Source: Tachypleus tridentatus | Lineage: Eukaryota > Arthropoda > Merostomata > Xiphosura > Limulidae | DNA length: 64,000 nt | NCBI RefSeq assembly: GCF_004210375.1 | Contig: NC_134825.1 | Coordinates: 74,329,558 to 74,393,557, forward strand | Reading direction: 5' to 3' | Part shown: piece after piece, positions 22,870-34,939 of the stretch | Numbering within the stretch: the first letter of the stretch is position 1 | Layout: each line of letters opens with the position of its first letter | Notes under the pieces: model-generated | Told to the model about the DNA's origin: nothing | The model's database searches: none | The model's input: the letters and a program-made list of their open reading frames with translations, nothing else | Program-made: the position numbers and the translations under genes

Positions 22870-23830
22870 TTAATATTTTGTGTGTTCCTTTTGTTTCGAT
22901 AACTGCAGACAATCTTTCAAACATTGATTCAACATAAAAACCAAAGTCTCTTTTAAGATTTTACTCTTAATGTCTGTAATACGTTCCCACAAAGTTTCTT
23001 TGGAAGTACCTTCTGATTTGTAAAGTTTTTGATCTGTCAAATACCAGATCTGCTCAATTATATTAAGATCGGGTATCTGTGGGGGCCATTGCATCATTTG
23101 AATGACTTCAACAGATTCTTTCTTAACTAAGTAATATCTTCATAGGTTGGGGATCTTTGTCTTGTTGTTAGTAAATCCTTTACCAATAACACACAAAAAC
23201 CATTTGGTTTTGTTTCATTATTATTAAGTGCAAAGCTACACAAAGGACTATCTGTGATCTGCCTACCACGGGTATCAAAACCCACTTTATAGTATTATAG
23301 TATCGCAAACATACTACTCAACATATCATGACGGATTAGTATCTGATGGCACTTGTGCTTGTCCATTATTCCTACCATTTTGCAAATATTTTCTGTTGAT
23401 TTAGCAGAAAAACATCCCTAAAACCCATCAAACTGCGTCCATCATGCTTCATAGCAGGTGCTATGCATTGAGTTAAGTATCTTTTACCTATCTTTTGCTC
23501 TACGTACAAAAGCTTTGAACCAAATATTCCAAACTTGGATTTATCCGTCCATAATACACTTTTACAATCATCAACAGTCTAGTTTTTGTACTTTTTTAGC
23601 TGCAAAAAGGCTGCAGAAACGAAGATACTTAAGATCAGGTGTTCTGTCTCTTCTTTTACTATTTATCTCAGTCTCAGTCTCACGATCTAGGCTGCACTTG
23701 ACAGTTTTGGGAAGCATTTCAAGTCTGCAGAAATTTGTCGAAGAGTCTAACCAGTATCACTTAGAGTTTTTACGTGAACTCTCTGCTCTTTTGACAATTA
23801 TCTACATGTCATGAGAACAAAACATAATAT
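22870..23830 (-). pseudogene. Decayed Tc1-like transposase with nested SINE
   Basis: The minus-strand C-terminal part (23097-22870) reads MMQWPPQIPDLNIIEQIWYL, the third catalytic region of Tc1 transposases, followed by the usual helical tail. Upstream fragments are recognisable despite frameshifts: KSKFEIFGSK-like near 23540-23510 and SLMGF-GCFSAKSTENI-like near 23430-23370. The SINE2 fragment at 23208-23300 interrupts it. Terminal inverted repeats were not found. It belongs to a different Tc1 lineage from the 18494 element, judging by its sequence. Confidence 0.82.
23208..23300 (-). repeat. SINE2 fragment inside a Tc1 remnant
   Basis: TTAAGTGCAAAGCTACACAA, then CTATCTGTGATCTGCCTACC and ACGGGTATCAAAACCC match SINE2. 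It interrupts the transposase remnant at 22870-23830 and so is younger than that element. Confidence 0.82.
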
Positions 23831-24540
23831 GTTGCGTTAAACACTGTTTTTGTGAAGGTTTATTTGTGGATTGCTACAAATTTGATTTATTCTTGCGTAT
23901 ACCGCAACCGTATGCTTGCTACTTTTTATATTGTCAAAACACTGCATGGTTTACCATGACAGTTATTTTAGAACCTAAATATGATCAGTGTGTTCATCAA
24001 AGCAGAACCTTTATGACGTATCCTTGTTACAAGTTTATGGGAATTCTTAAGAATAATAAGTAGTGTCATCTTAGCTCATTGAATTGTCAACTAGGATCAG
24101 TGAAGCATTACCGTAGTGTTGAAATTTATATTCTGTAATGGCATTGAAAAATTAGCTCTGTAAAATGAAAAGAATAACAGAATATTTTCTTGTCCTAGCA
24201 CTTTTGCACTATACTGTACATATACGTACAAATATAACAGTTAACATTAGAACTCACCACCTCAAGTAAAATCACAACTAATTTGATGTATTGTTTAATG
24301 ATATCAGATATCAACTTTATTATCATCACCATTTCTTTTGGATTAGTATATCATGGAGTAGTTTATAAAAAGCTCCTAGTCGGTTAAGGACTTAATTTAA
24401 ATATAAGTTAGAGTAATATTTTTTTTTCCGAATAGTGGTTAAGTTTACGTCGCGAACTTGTAGGCCTATAATTCATATTAGAGTTAGATAATCCGAGCAA
24501 TAACTGAGCTAAAAATTTATAATAGACAAACATGACGGTT

Positions 24541-24650
24541 GTTGCTGTTTTAGCACAAATCTACATAACAGGCTCTGTCCTCTGCAGGGAATCGAATTCT
24601 GTATCTTAGCATAGTAGTTCAAAACTTACCACTGATCCATTGAGGGACAA
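24541..24650 (-). repeat. SINE2/SINE3-like copy, diverged
   Basis: TTTTAGCACAAATCTACATA, then GGGAATCGAATTCTGTATCT and CCACTGATCCATTGAGGG follow the tRNA-derived head and tail in reverse order with much divergence. Confidence 0.65.
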
Positions 24651-24689
24651 ACGTGATGAATAAGACTTCATAAAGTAGTTAAGAATTAA

Positions 24690-24817
24690 CACTCCTACGA
24701 AAAGTGGGGCCTAATAGGCCCCAGAGCAACTTGAAAGGTTATTAATATTAGGCTAATAATTTTGTATTTAAATGAAATTGCCATTTAAATCCATTAATGA
24801 ATGGATTAACGAGATTT

Positions 24818-24854
<37 letters not shown>

Positions 24855-24905
24855 GGGGAACGGGCTTGGAGAAATCAGGAGTAGAAACGTCTTTTCGTAG
24901 GAGTG
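24690..24905. mobile_element. piggyBac-like MITE, 216 bp
   Basis: Perfect terminal inverted repeats CACTCCTACGAAAAG (24690-24704) and CTTTTCGTAGGAGTG (24891-24905) are flanked on both sides by TTAA (24686-24689 and 24906-24909), the target and duplication typical of piggyBac elements. Inside are palindromes (GGGGCCTAATAGGCCCC; TTTAAATCCATTAATGAATG) but no coding sequence. It is a non-autonomous element in the AstCC intron. Confidence 0.88.
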
Positions 24906-26601
24906 TTAACATTGTATTGTTACCTGTTGTAAAAATATTGTTATACAGTGGTTGCATATAAAATTAGTATAATATATAAATACGAAGTTCAAACTTCTCA
25001 AAGACTTAGTTCTCAGGTAATTATTAGAGATTTAGTCTGTACGTGTTAACAATGATATAGAAACAAGTTTCTGTGGTAAAAATGAACTAGCAACAATGAG
25101 AAAACGTGGCGACTATGTAACGTAAAATTACAAAATTTTGAATTATCAATTTCAATTTAATTTAAGAAATATTTTTCATAATCCAGAAACAGAATATAAG
25201 TTATTTTTATACTGTTAACATTTAAACGATACATTAAAATGCAGTGTTTCCACTAAACTTAAAAACTGAGTTAAAATAATTATATATCACACGGATTAAA
25301 TTAACAATCAACGCAAATTAATTAATGAAAAACTTTTGCACAAACGCTTTGGGTGTTCAAAGCTTTTTCAAAACTGTGAAAGCTTTAGCTGTTTCTTCTG
25401 GTATATAATATTATTAATGTACCTTCAAATACATTACCCTAACCAAGTAATTAATATAATATGTTCTGAAGTAATCAAAGTTTCTCCGTTTTGAATTAAA
25501 ATAAGAATGTAGATCGTTGCGAAGTGGTTATTTAAGTGGAAAACAAAACTACTCAAACACTCAAGCGATTTCAGAGCGTTCTATAACCATCAGCTCTTTT
25601 AAACTTTAATATCATGATGTTCTTTACTGATACTATAAAGTATATTAAAACTAAAGGGCACTTAGCAGAGCGCATACCTCCACCATGCAGTGTTGATCAT
25701 ATTCGACCCCTGAAAAATATATCTTATGTTCGTCGTTATTAATGGATAAGGACTATTTTTGATAGAACGACGAGGAATATTTTCTACATATTTTTACCAA
25801 ATTTCATCAAAATCCGATCATTTTTGACTGAGTTATAGATCAAAGCGACTGTAAAAAATCTGACCTCATGTTAACAGTTGGGGATTTTTTTTATCTTCTC
25901 GACCTGGCTTTCAACTTGACCCTCAAAAACTAATTACTTCTGAGTTGAGTCATAGTACAAATATATACTACCTTTAGCCAATATCCATTCAACTGCTTTG
26001 GAGAAATATTGTTGATAAAGATGCAAAGAAATAAAAACACACACACACGGCGAGTGAAAACACAGTATGGTAATGCAAAAACTGTATTAACATCGCATTG
26101 TAAAAAAATGCAGTTTATATATAGTATGCAAATAACTGAAGGTGTCATTAATGGATATGATGTTTCTAGTAAATCGAAAAAAAATGTTTACTCTCGTAAC
26201 ACATACATTTTTACTATTTTTGGCCACTTCAATCAGAGAACTTCGACAAGTCCCTCAGTGGATCAATAGTAAATTTACAAATGTACAACGTAAAAATCCG
26301 AAGTTTGATTCTCCGGGTGATCGAGTATAGATAAAAACAACAATATCTTCATGAAGATATTTCTACTCAGTAAATACTTGAGTCGATATCTTTAATAAAA
26401 ATATTCATATTTATTGAGAATGTTTAACAAAAGGACAAGCTTAAGGAGCCTACAATAAGCTAGTTTCAGAAAATGTCTTTCCTAAACATGAACATGAAGA
26501 CTACGGGTTGGAATATAAAATGACAAAACATTTTTGCTATTAGCAAACATTTATAACAGATGTAAGAAAAATTAGTCTAAACTCATATGGTTGTAACTTA
26601 C

Positions 26602-26727
26602 TTTCAGCAAGAGAGACTTGAGATCTAGCCCTTGATTGGTTGGGTATGGATGTGCTAACTCAAGAAGAAAACTTGTGACAAACATGCCAACAATGAAACT
26701 TGTAACAAACCTTGGAGTAGCCACCAT
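26602..26727 (-). CDS. AstCC: Allatostatin-CC precursor, signal-peptide exon
   Basis: This exon has 42 codons, starting at an ATG with A at -3 and G at +4 and ending exactly at a consensus donor (AAA|GTAAGT, intron from 26601). The protein begins MVATPRFVTSFIVGMFVTSF, a hydrophobic signal sequence, continues LLELA and then HPYPTNQGLDLKSLLLK, a short pro-region. The donor is phase 0, matching the phase-0 acceptor of the exon at 17857 on the same strand. Joining the two gives a 99-residue precursor, a normal size for AstCC. The link between exons is inferred from phase, strand and precursor layout. An intermediate exon in the 8.7 kb intron cannot be excluded. Alone, the exon is not family-specific. 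Confidence 0.66.
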
Positions 26728-27095
26728 TGTCTTAGACTGTCTTAGCTGAGTTGGATAACAGTAACGTACAAAGAGAAAGTAATTGTCAAAGTACCTGATC
26801 TCTTTGGATTCGTGTTACTGGTTAGAATAAACTGTGAGTCTCTGAACAAACAAACTGATTTTTGTATCTGCGACCTCTCGTGACAACGTGGGAAGAAGGC
26901 AGGCGTTACTCAGCTGGCCAATCAACAGGTTGTAAGAGAGGAAGGAAGCTTGCTTCACTTGGATGATGGTCGTAGAAAGGCTTCGCGCTGTTTGTAATGT
27001 AATCAAGTATTTTAAGAAGTCACTCAGTATGAAATACTTAAACGTTAATATTAAAATTATGACTACACACTCAAAGAAAGTTCTCGTCACATCCA

Positions 27096-27103
27096 TTACG
27101 TCA
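27096..27103 (-). promoter_or_regulatory. CRE-like site upstream of AstCC
   Basis: TGACGTAA on the minus strand, a CREB/ATF-type element, lies about 370 bases upstream of the AstCC start codon in a locally GC-richer stretch. Neuropeptide promoters often carry such sites (general knowledge). The transcription start was not located, so its distance from the promoter is unknown. Confidence 0.3.
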
Positions 27104-27199
27104 CAATCACTTTATTTCATTATCGCCTCCAGGACGCTATCTGAACAACTTATTTGTCCTTTCATCTTATGTCCTCTTCTAAAGAGCTTTTTTAACTTA

Positions 27200-30118
27200 T
27201 TTTTCACAAACAGTAAAATATAACTATAAACTTTCGGAAAGACCTCGTAAATTTTGCCAAGTTTTAAGCTGTTAGTATTCACTTATCTCAAGAAATAATA
27301 ATTCTGATCTATCATTGTAATATGTCGTAACCATTAAACTTTCGGACAAAGGAAGGATTTAAACTTCATATAAGTATACGAGAAAAAAATCTTCTGATAT
27401 TATACTATTTATATTATACTGTAAAAATTCACCAGATTTAGTAGGAGAGACTTATTGCATTATAACACACACACACACAACTATATATACATCATGATAG
27501 AAGTCTACGAATTTATTGGGTTTTGTTAAAATGTCAAGTGTTATTTTTTTGTCATCGTACACACGATAGGAGTAACAAGTTACGCCAGTAACATTTGAAA
27601 AATACTTCATTGACTGTGAAAAATGTTTATTCCTTCACATTTCATTACGACATTCTGTTTGTACATCAAACTAATTCTCAATGAACATGATATTAAAAAA
27701 ATTGTGTATATTATTTTATTTTACTTGTATAAAAAACAAAACTCAAAGTTTAATTTAAAATATATGAAACTGTAGTAACAATATAAAAACATTAATAAAA
27801 TTCGTATAAAAATAAATAATCTTGTTTAGAGGTTCGTCAACTTAATTCAACATACATACGGATTAATATATTGTTTTTACTGCGAAATGATCACACTTTT
27901 TTTATAAAATGACCTGTGGTGATTATTTTGTAATTTGATTGTATAAAAACGTACAGTTGGAAACTTTAAAGTTCCAAGTCAGTGGTCAACTATGTTATCT
28001 ACTGTTATTTAACTGAAGAGATAAGAGGATTTTATCAGTTTGAAAGCTGAATACTTTAGTCATGCAGAATTTAATCCAAATATTTTCTTCGTTTTGATTG
28101 GTTCGAAAAGACGTTGTGAATTTAAATCTCATAGTGTTAAAAAATAAGTATTGTTTAGCGACTAACGAAATCATTATCATAAAGCGTGTATACTTATTAG
28201 TGTGCTTATTAAAGGTTTCGTCAGAATAACTGAACAACACAGGTGCAAATGATTTATAACACCTCGAATGTTTTACTAAGTCTGAAGTTTATACATGGTA
28301 TATCCACAGAAGCAGTAGACTTGCATTTAGTCATAAAAGGACTGATAGAGACCGTATTTTGTCTTATTTTATTTACTTACCACATTTTCTCAACGAACGT
28401 AGTTTTTCTATTGATAAAGGTTTTGTATTCTGATTCGATGGTTATTTTAAACTAAGCCACATTTAGCTATCTTCTGTACACATCGTAAACACCGGATTTT
28501 AGCGTTATGATACCGTAAAATTAGGGACCTATTTGGACAACGTTTCTTAGAGAGACGATGAATGAGATCATTTGGATGAGTTGCTAATTTTTGCTTAAAA
28601 TCAACTGTATAATTTTCATTAATTTCTCCTTTTCAACATATCTCGTTATTCCGCACAACACAAAGATTAACTTATAACAAATGAAAGGAGAGATGTATAA
28701 CGTTGCCATTGGCCAATTTAAAAAATATGTTTTTTTCATTACAAGGAACTTCAAATATGCAACTAATGCAACTTCAAATATCAGAAATAAAAAACAGTAG
28801 CTTACAAATTAACGAAAATTATTCTGTAGGACAAGTTGACTAGAATTATGTACATAATGCACTAAGAAACTCTAATCTATAATGATTAGATTGCATTGCA
28901 TCATTAACAGTTAATAGTTTTCGCCGTAATTTCGATAACATGTGGTGATGTTTGGTCAACCTACGAACTTTTTAGTCTACTAAATCTGGTAAAAATATGA
29001 AATAAACCTCGTAAAGTACAATTTTGGTTAAAACTGTGTTTGCAACAATTTTATGATTATTAACAGAAACGTATTACTTGCTTCTTATTTAGATCCACAC
29101 AGCTTAACAGTGCACAAATGATGTATATTTTTACAACCGTAAAAGTATTAGTAACAGTACATATCCAAACATTAAAACTGACGGAATTTACAAAATAAAA
29201 AAAAACAACAACAAGCAAAACAATCTTCAATTAGACGAACGAGCTTTCTGTAACTCGTAGTTAGTTTTGCACAGTTTAAAAAAACAACAGTTCATTAAGA
29301 ATCATAAGATTTCAAGACTAAACTCTTAGGCGAAACGAAGTATTTTGTTCCTGCAAACATTTCACTCTCAGTGTGACAACGTTAGCATTTCTTAAGACTT
29401 ATGACTTAAGTATATAACAGACGTCCCCTAGTGACTCCGCGGACAGAGCTCAGAAACCCCATATGAGACTTTGCTCCTCGTAAGCATAATGAAATAGGAA
29501 TATCTGACTAAATTCTTAAAATCTTCATGAATAATTAAAAATTGTCTCTTTAAAGTATTTTCTTTTTCAGTAATAATATGAATTCAATAATAATTTAAAC
29601 GTTTTCTTTCTTTTCATATTGTTGACAGAGATGAAAATTGACGTCTTTAAACTTTTACAAAAAATGTTTTAAGAGATTTAAACCATTAGAAGGTGAGATT
29701 AGCTTCTATAACATCCTGTTGTCAAGCATCAAATGGCTGAGTGCCAAACAGGCGTGGGATAAATATGATTTTGTCGATTCTATTGTTTAAATATATTATT
29801 CCCAAATTTGCGCAATTGATATATTTCTATCACAGGAAGAATTGAATATTAATTTAAAAAAAAACATTTATAGAGTTCAACAATTTTACTAGTCATGCGC
29901 AGTATGATTACCATTATGTAATAAACAATCTCATTGGCGATGAGCTTGTATATATTCTAACTATAAATATTGTTCTAATAATTTTAGCTTAAACCAGTTC
30001 ATAGTAATTATAGAAAAATAATTTTTGCTTCTTTCTAGGCTACAAAGAAAGATATTTGTAAATTTTATTGAGATAAGGCGTATCTGTTGCGATTAATAGT
30101 TATAATAAAGTGTCTTGC
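27200..30118. other. AT-rich sequence upstream of AstCC, little recognised
   Basis: Holds an (AC)n run near 27463-27478 and a weak SINE3-like fragment. A minus-strand donor-like GTG|GTAAGTAAA near 28381 has no convincing exon before it. The AstCC promoter is presumably at the left edge of this stretch or just inside the 26728-27200 region. Confidence 0.45.
28446..28525 (-). repeat. Possible SINE3 fragment
   Basis: AAGCCACATTTAGCTATCTT and CCGGATTTTAGCGTTATGAT resemble SINE3 in order and spacing, but identity is low. Confidence 0.4.
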
Positions 30119-30198
30119 ATGACGCGAGCCAGCTTCGAACTTGTGATCACCGGATTACAAGTCCAAAAACTTAAAGCTACTGAGCTTTGCTGCTTCTT
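30119..30198 (-). repeat. tRNA-derived SINE head, other type
   Basis: On the minus strand it reads AGCTCAGTAGCTTTAAG, then GGACTTGTAATCCGGTGATC and ACAAGTTCGAAGCTGG, a tRNA-like A-box/B-box layout. No 3' SINE body was recognised. It is too irregular to call a functional tRNA gene. Confidence 0.5.
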
Positions 30199-30647
30199 GG
30201 AAATATTGTAGTGGTTAAACAATTTGCGTACATCTACGTGTGTAAGATAATTTTTAAAGAAAAGCTCTGTAGTTGTAAGAATGATAAAAAAACGAAACTA
30301 TCTAATGGAACAGAATCTTGTGATACATTGTATTAGTCTATACTTCTGCAAAATTTACAAAGTCGTCAATAAGAATGGTTCATTGTAATTATAACCAGTA
30401 ATTTAAATACAATTTATAAAAACTTTGACTTTCATCATGATACCATTCTATAATTTATTTATTATTTTAAAATTTCTTTACCTAAGTATTCGGTCTACGC
30501 GAAAGGGTTTTAATGTAAAAAATTTTCTTATCGTTTTGTTACTCGCATCCCATATCAAGAAATTCAATAAAAGGTGTGATAGCAAAGTGTATGTCTAAAG
30601 CTGTTGAATGTGGCTGACCGTGGTTTTACAGGCGGAAAATTAATGTA

Positions 30648-31929
30648 CAGTGGCTTGCAATAATGAATATTTGAAATGGAATTTTATATTTAGAATCCAC
30701 ACAATCTACTCCAAGGCGAAAAAGCTAGAAACACTGATATCATGTAAGTAAGTTTAGATTTTCAAAGAAATTTAGAATATTATTAACTGCATAAGTATTG
30801 AACTTATTTGGTATGGCAACCCCAAACCAGTTCAGACACAAAATATTAGTTTGAAAAGTCATAAAATAAGTGTAATGGTCTCTTTTTGTGTGTAACCACA
30901 GTTGTTTAACTTGACCTCAGGGTAAATGTATCTGTTTAAACCACAACTCATGGTGATACAACAAACCAACCAAGAAGACCAAGGAGCTTTCTAAACAAGT
31001 CAGAGATAAAGTAGTAGAGAACACAGATCAGGAGAAAATTACAAGGACATTTCAAATTTGCTGATTACCTACGCTAAGTATAGTGAAGTCCGTCATTAAG
31101 AAGTGGAATGTGCTTCATACCACCAGTAACTACCAAGTTCAGGAAATCCTTCCAGAGTAAGCAGCAGACAAGTGGAAAACATGTTAGGGATGCCATTTTG
31201 AAGCCAAGAGTGACTTTAAAAGATTTGCAAAGTTCCGTGTATGAGACGGAAGTCAACATTATCCCAACTGTCAAGTATGGTGGTGATATCATCATGCTAT
31301 GGGAATACTTCTCCACAGTAAGGACTGGGAAGCATGTCAGGATTGAGGGGAAGATGGATGGTGCAAAATACAGAATAATCTTAGAGGAAAACTTGCTTGA
31401 GTCAGTCAAGAATCCTCAAACTGGGTTGAAAATTCATATCTCAGCAGGATAATGATCTGAAGCACAAAGTCAAAATCACTCTGAAGTGGTTTCAAAAGAG
31501 TGGTCCAGTCAAAATCCTGACTTGAATCCAATAAAACATTTATGGTGAGACTTGAAGATTGCAATCCATCAACAATCCCCAGCAAATTTGTCAGAAGTGA
31601 AGCAATTTTACCGAGAAGAATTGATAGAAATGACACCATACCATTGCTCAAAGCTGGTGGAGACCTATCCAAAAAGACTCACAGCAGTAATTGCTGCTAA
31701 AGATGCTTCTACCAATACTGACTACTTATGCAATCAGCAAATTTGAATTTATATTTTACACCATTTTTGCAGGTTTTGCTGTCACTCAACCTTCTCCACA
31801 CATAATAGTGTTAAGTTTCATCGTTAAAGTTTTGAATAAAAACAAGTTCATTAAAAATTATTTACATTACTTGTATTTTATCAAAATGTGATATTATTGA
31901 TAGGGGGTGAATACTTTTGCAAGATACTG
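30648..31929 (+). mobile_element. Tc1-like element with CAGTGGCTTGCAA-type ends
   Basis: Flanked by TA (30646-30647, 31930-31931). The left end reads CAGTGGCTTGCAATAATGAA; the right end in reverse is CAGTATCTTGCAAAAGTATT followed by CACCCCC. These termini resemble a Tc1 family that I recall as common in fish, frogs and some invertebrates. The internal transposase is heavily deleted. Confidence 0.9.
30990..31746 (+). pseudogene. Tc1-like transposase, internally deleted
   Basis: The N-terminal helix-turn-helix remnant (SKQVRDKVVENTDQEKI near 30990) is followed by frameshifted linker sequence and then the fragment RVTLKDLQSSVYET joined directly to VNIIPTVKYGGDIIMLW. That removes the segment with the first catalytic Asp. 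It continues through a decayed DNDPKH region (near 31447, QQDNDLKHKV-like after a shift), SQNPDLNPIKHLW (31507-31545) with a stop at 31546, and an intact C-terminal tail ending at TGA 31744-31746. Non-functional. Confidence 0.88.
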
Positions 31930-32902
31930 TACAAGAATACTGAAATATTTTTATTCAAAACATCATAAAAATTATTTCGACACAGCACTGTCTCAAGTTA
32001 ACAGCTTATCTGGAATTTTTTTTTATTATTTTAATTCTAAGTATATCCTACATCGTCTTATGGTAAAGTTCGTATAAAATGTCACGATAACTCTGAAACA
32101 GCTAATGTTTGTTTTTTTCAGATTTTAGCTGAAAAGATGCTGGATATATTTCTTCACATACACATATATGATATTAAACAATGACACACAGTTCTGAAAT
32201 TGACTTTGGACTGATTCTATCACAAATGATCTGGTGAATTCGTGCTAAGCTCATCAGACCTGGCATTAAAGGACAACTTACTCTCTAAATAAGAAGTGCT
32301 ATAGGTAATAACTAAACAAATTCTATACTTTGAAGATAAGATCAGGTATAATCTCGTCGAAGTGTGAAAAGTGTTTCATACAGTCCGGTTTTAACAGTTT
32401 TACAAATAATATAGTTAATGGAAGAGACAAACGTATTATAGAAAACTCTATTTCCTCGCTAATTCTGTCTACATTTACTCTAAATACTGAAAGTGAAACG
32501 CACATATGTAAGAAGATTTTTACCGTGGAATAAATAAATCACTGTAAATAACTTATACGTTTGTATTCTTGACTAGGCACATTTATATAAAGTGATATGC
32601 TATTTGTAAGTCCCTACATTCATACATGTTTTCAGAGATTAGTTACTTTGTAATGAATCTAAAGAGGTGGCTTACAAGCAGTGAGACTTTTTAACGTGTA
32701 TAGAAGAATTGTAGTTCCTGAAACCATCTTTATCAACATAACGTGCTGAGAAAACAAAATAAGAAAGTGAAAATGGAATACGTCAGTTCACTAATATTTA
32801 ATTTGTCGTTGAAACTGGAGACGCCACCGTTCCTATAGTGACTGAACAAGCAAAATCAAAACAAACAAAAATTAATTATATATATATGTTTCTTAACGAG
32901 AA

Positions 32903-33180
32903 GGCCCGGCATAGCCTAGCGCGTGAGGCGTGCGACTCGTAATCCGAGGGTCGCGGGTTCGCGCCCGCGTCACGCTAAACATGCTCGCCCTCCCAGCCGT
33001 GGGGGCGTATAATGTGACGGTCAATCCCAATATTCGTTGGTAAAAGAGTAGCCCAAGAGTTGGCGGTGGGTGGTGATGACTAGCTGCCTTCCCTCTAGTC
33101 TTACACTGCTAAATTAGGGACGGCTAGCACAGATAGCCCTAGAGTAGCTTTGTGCGAACTTCCCAAACAAACAAACAAAC
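32903..33180 (+). repeat. SINE1 copy with perfect 11-bp target-site duplication
   Basis: A full-length copy flanked by CTTAACGAGAA at 32892-32902 and 33180-33190, with a (CAAA)n tail. This is direct evidence of target-primed integration of a complete unit. Its head shows an altered A box (GCCTAGCGCGTGAGGCG). Confidence 0.96.
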
Positions 33181-33190
33181 TTAACGAGAA

Positions 33191-34686
33191 ACTTGTATCA
33201 GTTTTGAAATAACTTTCAAACCACTTTAAAACCTACATCTTATGATTAAAAATCTAGAAATTTTTACTTCAATTTATGACCAAATTACGAATAAAAAGCG
33301 CTACTCATGAATGTAACAAAGTTTTTTTTATTTTTGTCTATTTCCATAAAGAAAAATTTATGAAAAAAAAGCATATACGAAATAGAAGTTCGGGCATTGC
33401 AATAAATCGTTCTATGTTATTGTAACGTTATAAGCCATAATTTTAGGTTTTTCGTGATATGTATATATATATATATATATGTTTATATAATAAGATCTCT
33501 TTTATTTCCAATCTGTGCGTGATCTGTAACAGCTTTACAGCACTAGGTACCAACCTGTGTATTGTTTACTCACAGTTACAGAGCTTACAAAGCACATTAG
33601 ACATGTCTCAAGCTCGTGCCACCACTGTCAGTTTTCTTTTTGTTCTGGACTATTAAGAGTGGCTGCATTTGACATTTTAATAACTTATTGCTGAGGCTTT
33701 ACCGTTGACATATTCTCAGCAGCTTATGGCTTTCATACAATTTAAATTTAATAATGGCCATGCGTATCTATATTAACTTTGTCGTCAGTTGATACGGTAA
33801 TAATTTAGGTATAACTTGTGTTCTACATTTATGGTTGTTGGTTTTCAAAAAACTGTGCTATAGATAGATTGGGCTAAACTTCTACACGTGATTCGAGATA
33901 CAGAGTTGCTTCATCTTCGCATTAAAACTTTTCTGCCCATTTTTTTTATAAAGAAACATATCTCCTTTGTAAAGTTGTATACAAAATACATTTAAATATA
34001 CTTAACACGTAAACACCGATCAAACTCTTATCACAATATTTCTTTTTTAAAAAATGGGAGAGCTTAGAAACAATTCCTGATCTATCTACTTCGGTTCTAT
34101 TAATATATCCTTGAATAATGGAAAGCTCTGAAAACAACAACCAAATTTATTTACTTATTCTAAGATTGAACTAGTATTTCACAAAAAGATACTTGACAAA
34201 GATGGAAAGAGTCAAACCTACTTACACTTGACAGTTTGTTTGATTTTAATTGAAAATGATAACAAAGGAAGTATACAATGATGGACTTAATTTCAAATTT
34301 TAAACATTCCAGTATTGTTAAATTTATCCATCTCTGATTAAATCCGTATATTGAGGAAGTATCGTTGTATAACTATCTGTTCATGTCATTTCACATTTGT
34401 TGACAAACCAGGTCTTCAGAACTCAGTGTAATCTACAATGACATTAAATGGCTTTTCTATATTTTTTCCGATTTATTTCTAATGCCATGAGTGATTTTTT
34501 TGTAAGTCTGTTCTTTCACGTAAACGTATTTGATAAATGCGAAGTGATGATTTTGTAAAAAAATATTAAAATTAATATTTTAAATATTTTTCTGTGTCCT
34601 TTGGTAACGTTTGCACATGAAATTTCCCATAGGTGAAATTGATTATAGAATTTTTGAGGATCAATTTACAAGAGAACAGTTGTGGA
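33191..34686. other. AT-rich sequence, nothing recognised
   Basis: A (TA)n microsatellite near 33460-33482; otherwise no feature supported. Confidence 0.5.
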
Positions 34687-34925
34687 GGCCGGCATAGCCA
34701 GGTGGGTTAAAGCATTCGACTCGTAGTCTGAGGGTTGTGGGTTCGCATCCCGGTCGCACCAAACATGCTCACCCTTTCAGTCGTGGGGGCGTTATAATGT
34801 GATGATCAATCCAACTATGGTAAAAGAGTAACCCAAGAGTTGGCGGTGGGTGATGAGGAGTAACTGCTTTATATAGTCTTACACTGCTAAATTAGAGACG
34901 GCTAGCGCAGATAGCCCTCGTGTTC
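34687..34925 (+). repeat. SINE1 copy, 3' truncated
   Basis: Head and body are intact but the sequence stops inside the 3' hairpin (GCCCTCGTG then unrelated TTCTTATT). A SINE2 copy begins 15 bases further on. Confidence 0.93.
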
Positions 34926-34939
34926 TTATTATTAAAATG

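Larger units (their letters stand above)
17858..26601 (-). other. AstCC: AstCC intron (inferred)
   Basis: This is the inferred 8.7 kb phase-0 intron with GTAAGT donor and TTTCTCAG acceptor. It is loaded with repeats: a complete Tc1-type element, a second Tc1 remnant, a TTAA-flanked MITE, a fold-back element, SINE fragments and a 42-bp minisatellite. A tiny AG...GT-bounded stretch near 25970-25995 (about 21 bases, phase 0) could be a micro-exon but has no further support. Confidence 0.55.

Noticed and set aside
23458-23814. 118-codon plus-strand frame
   Set aside because: It is antisense to the Tc1-like transposase remnant, whose protein-level similarity is on the minus strand.
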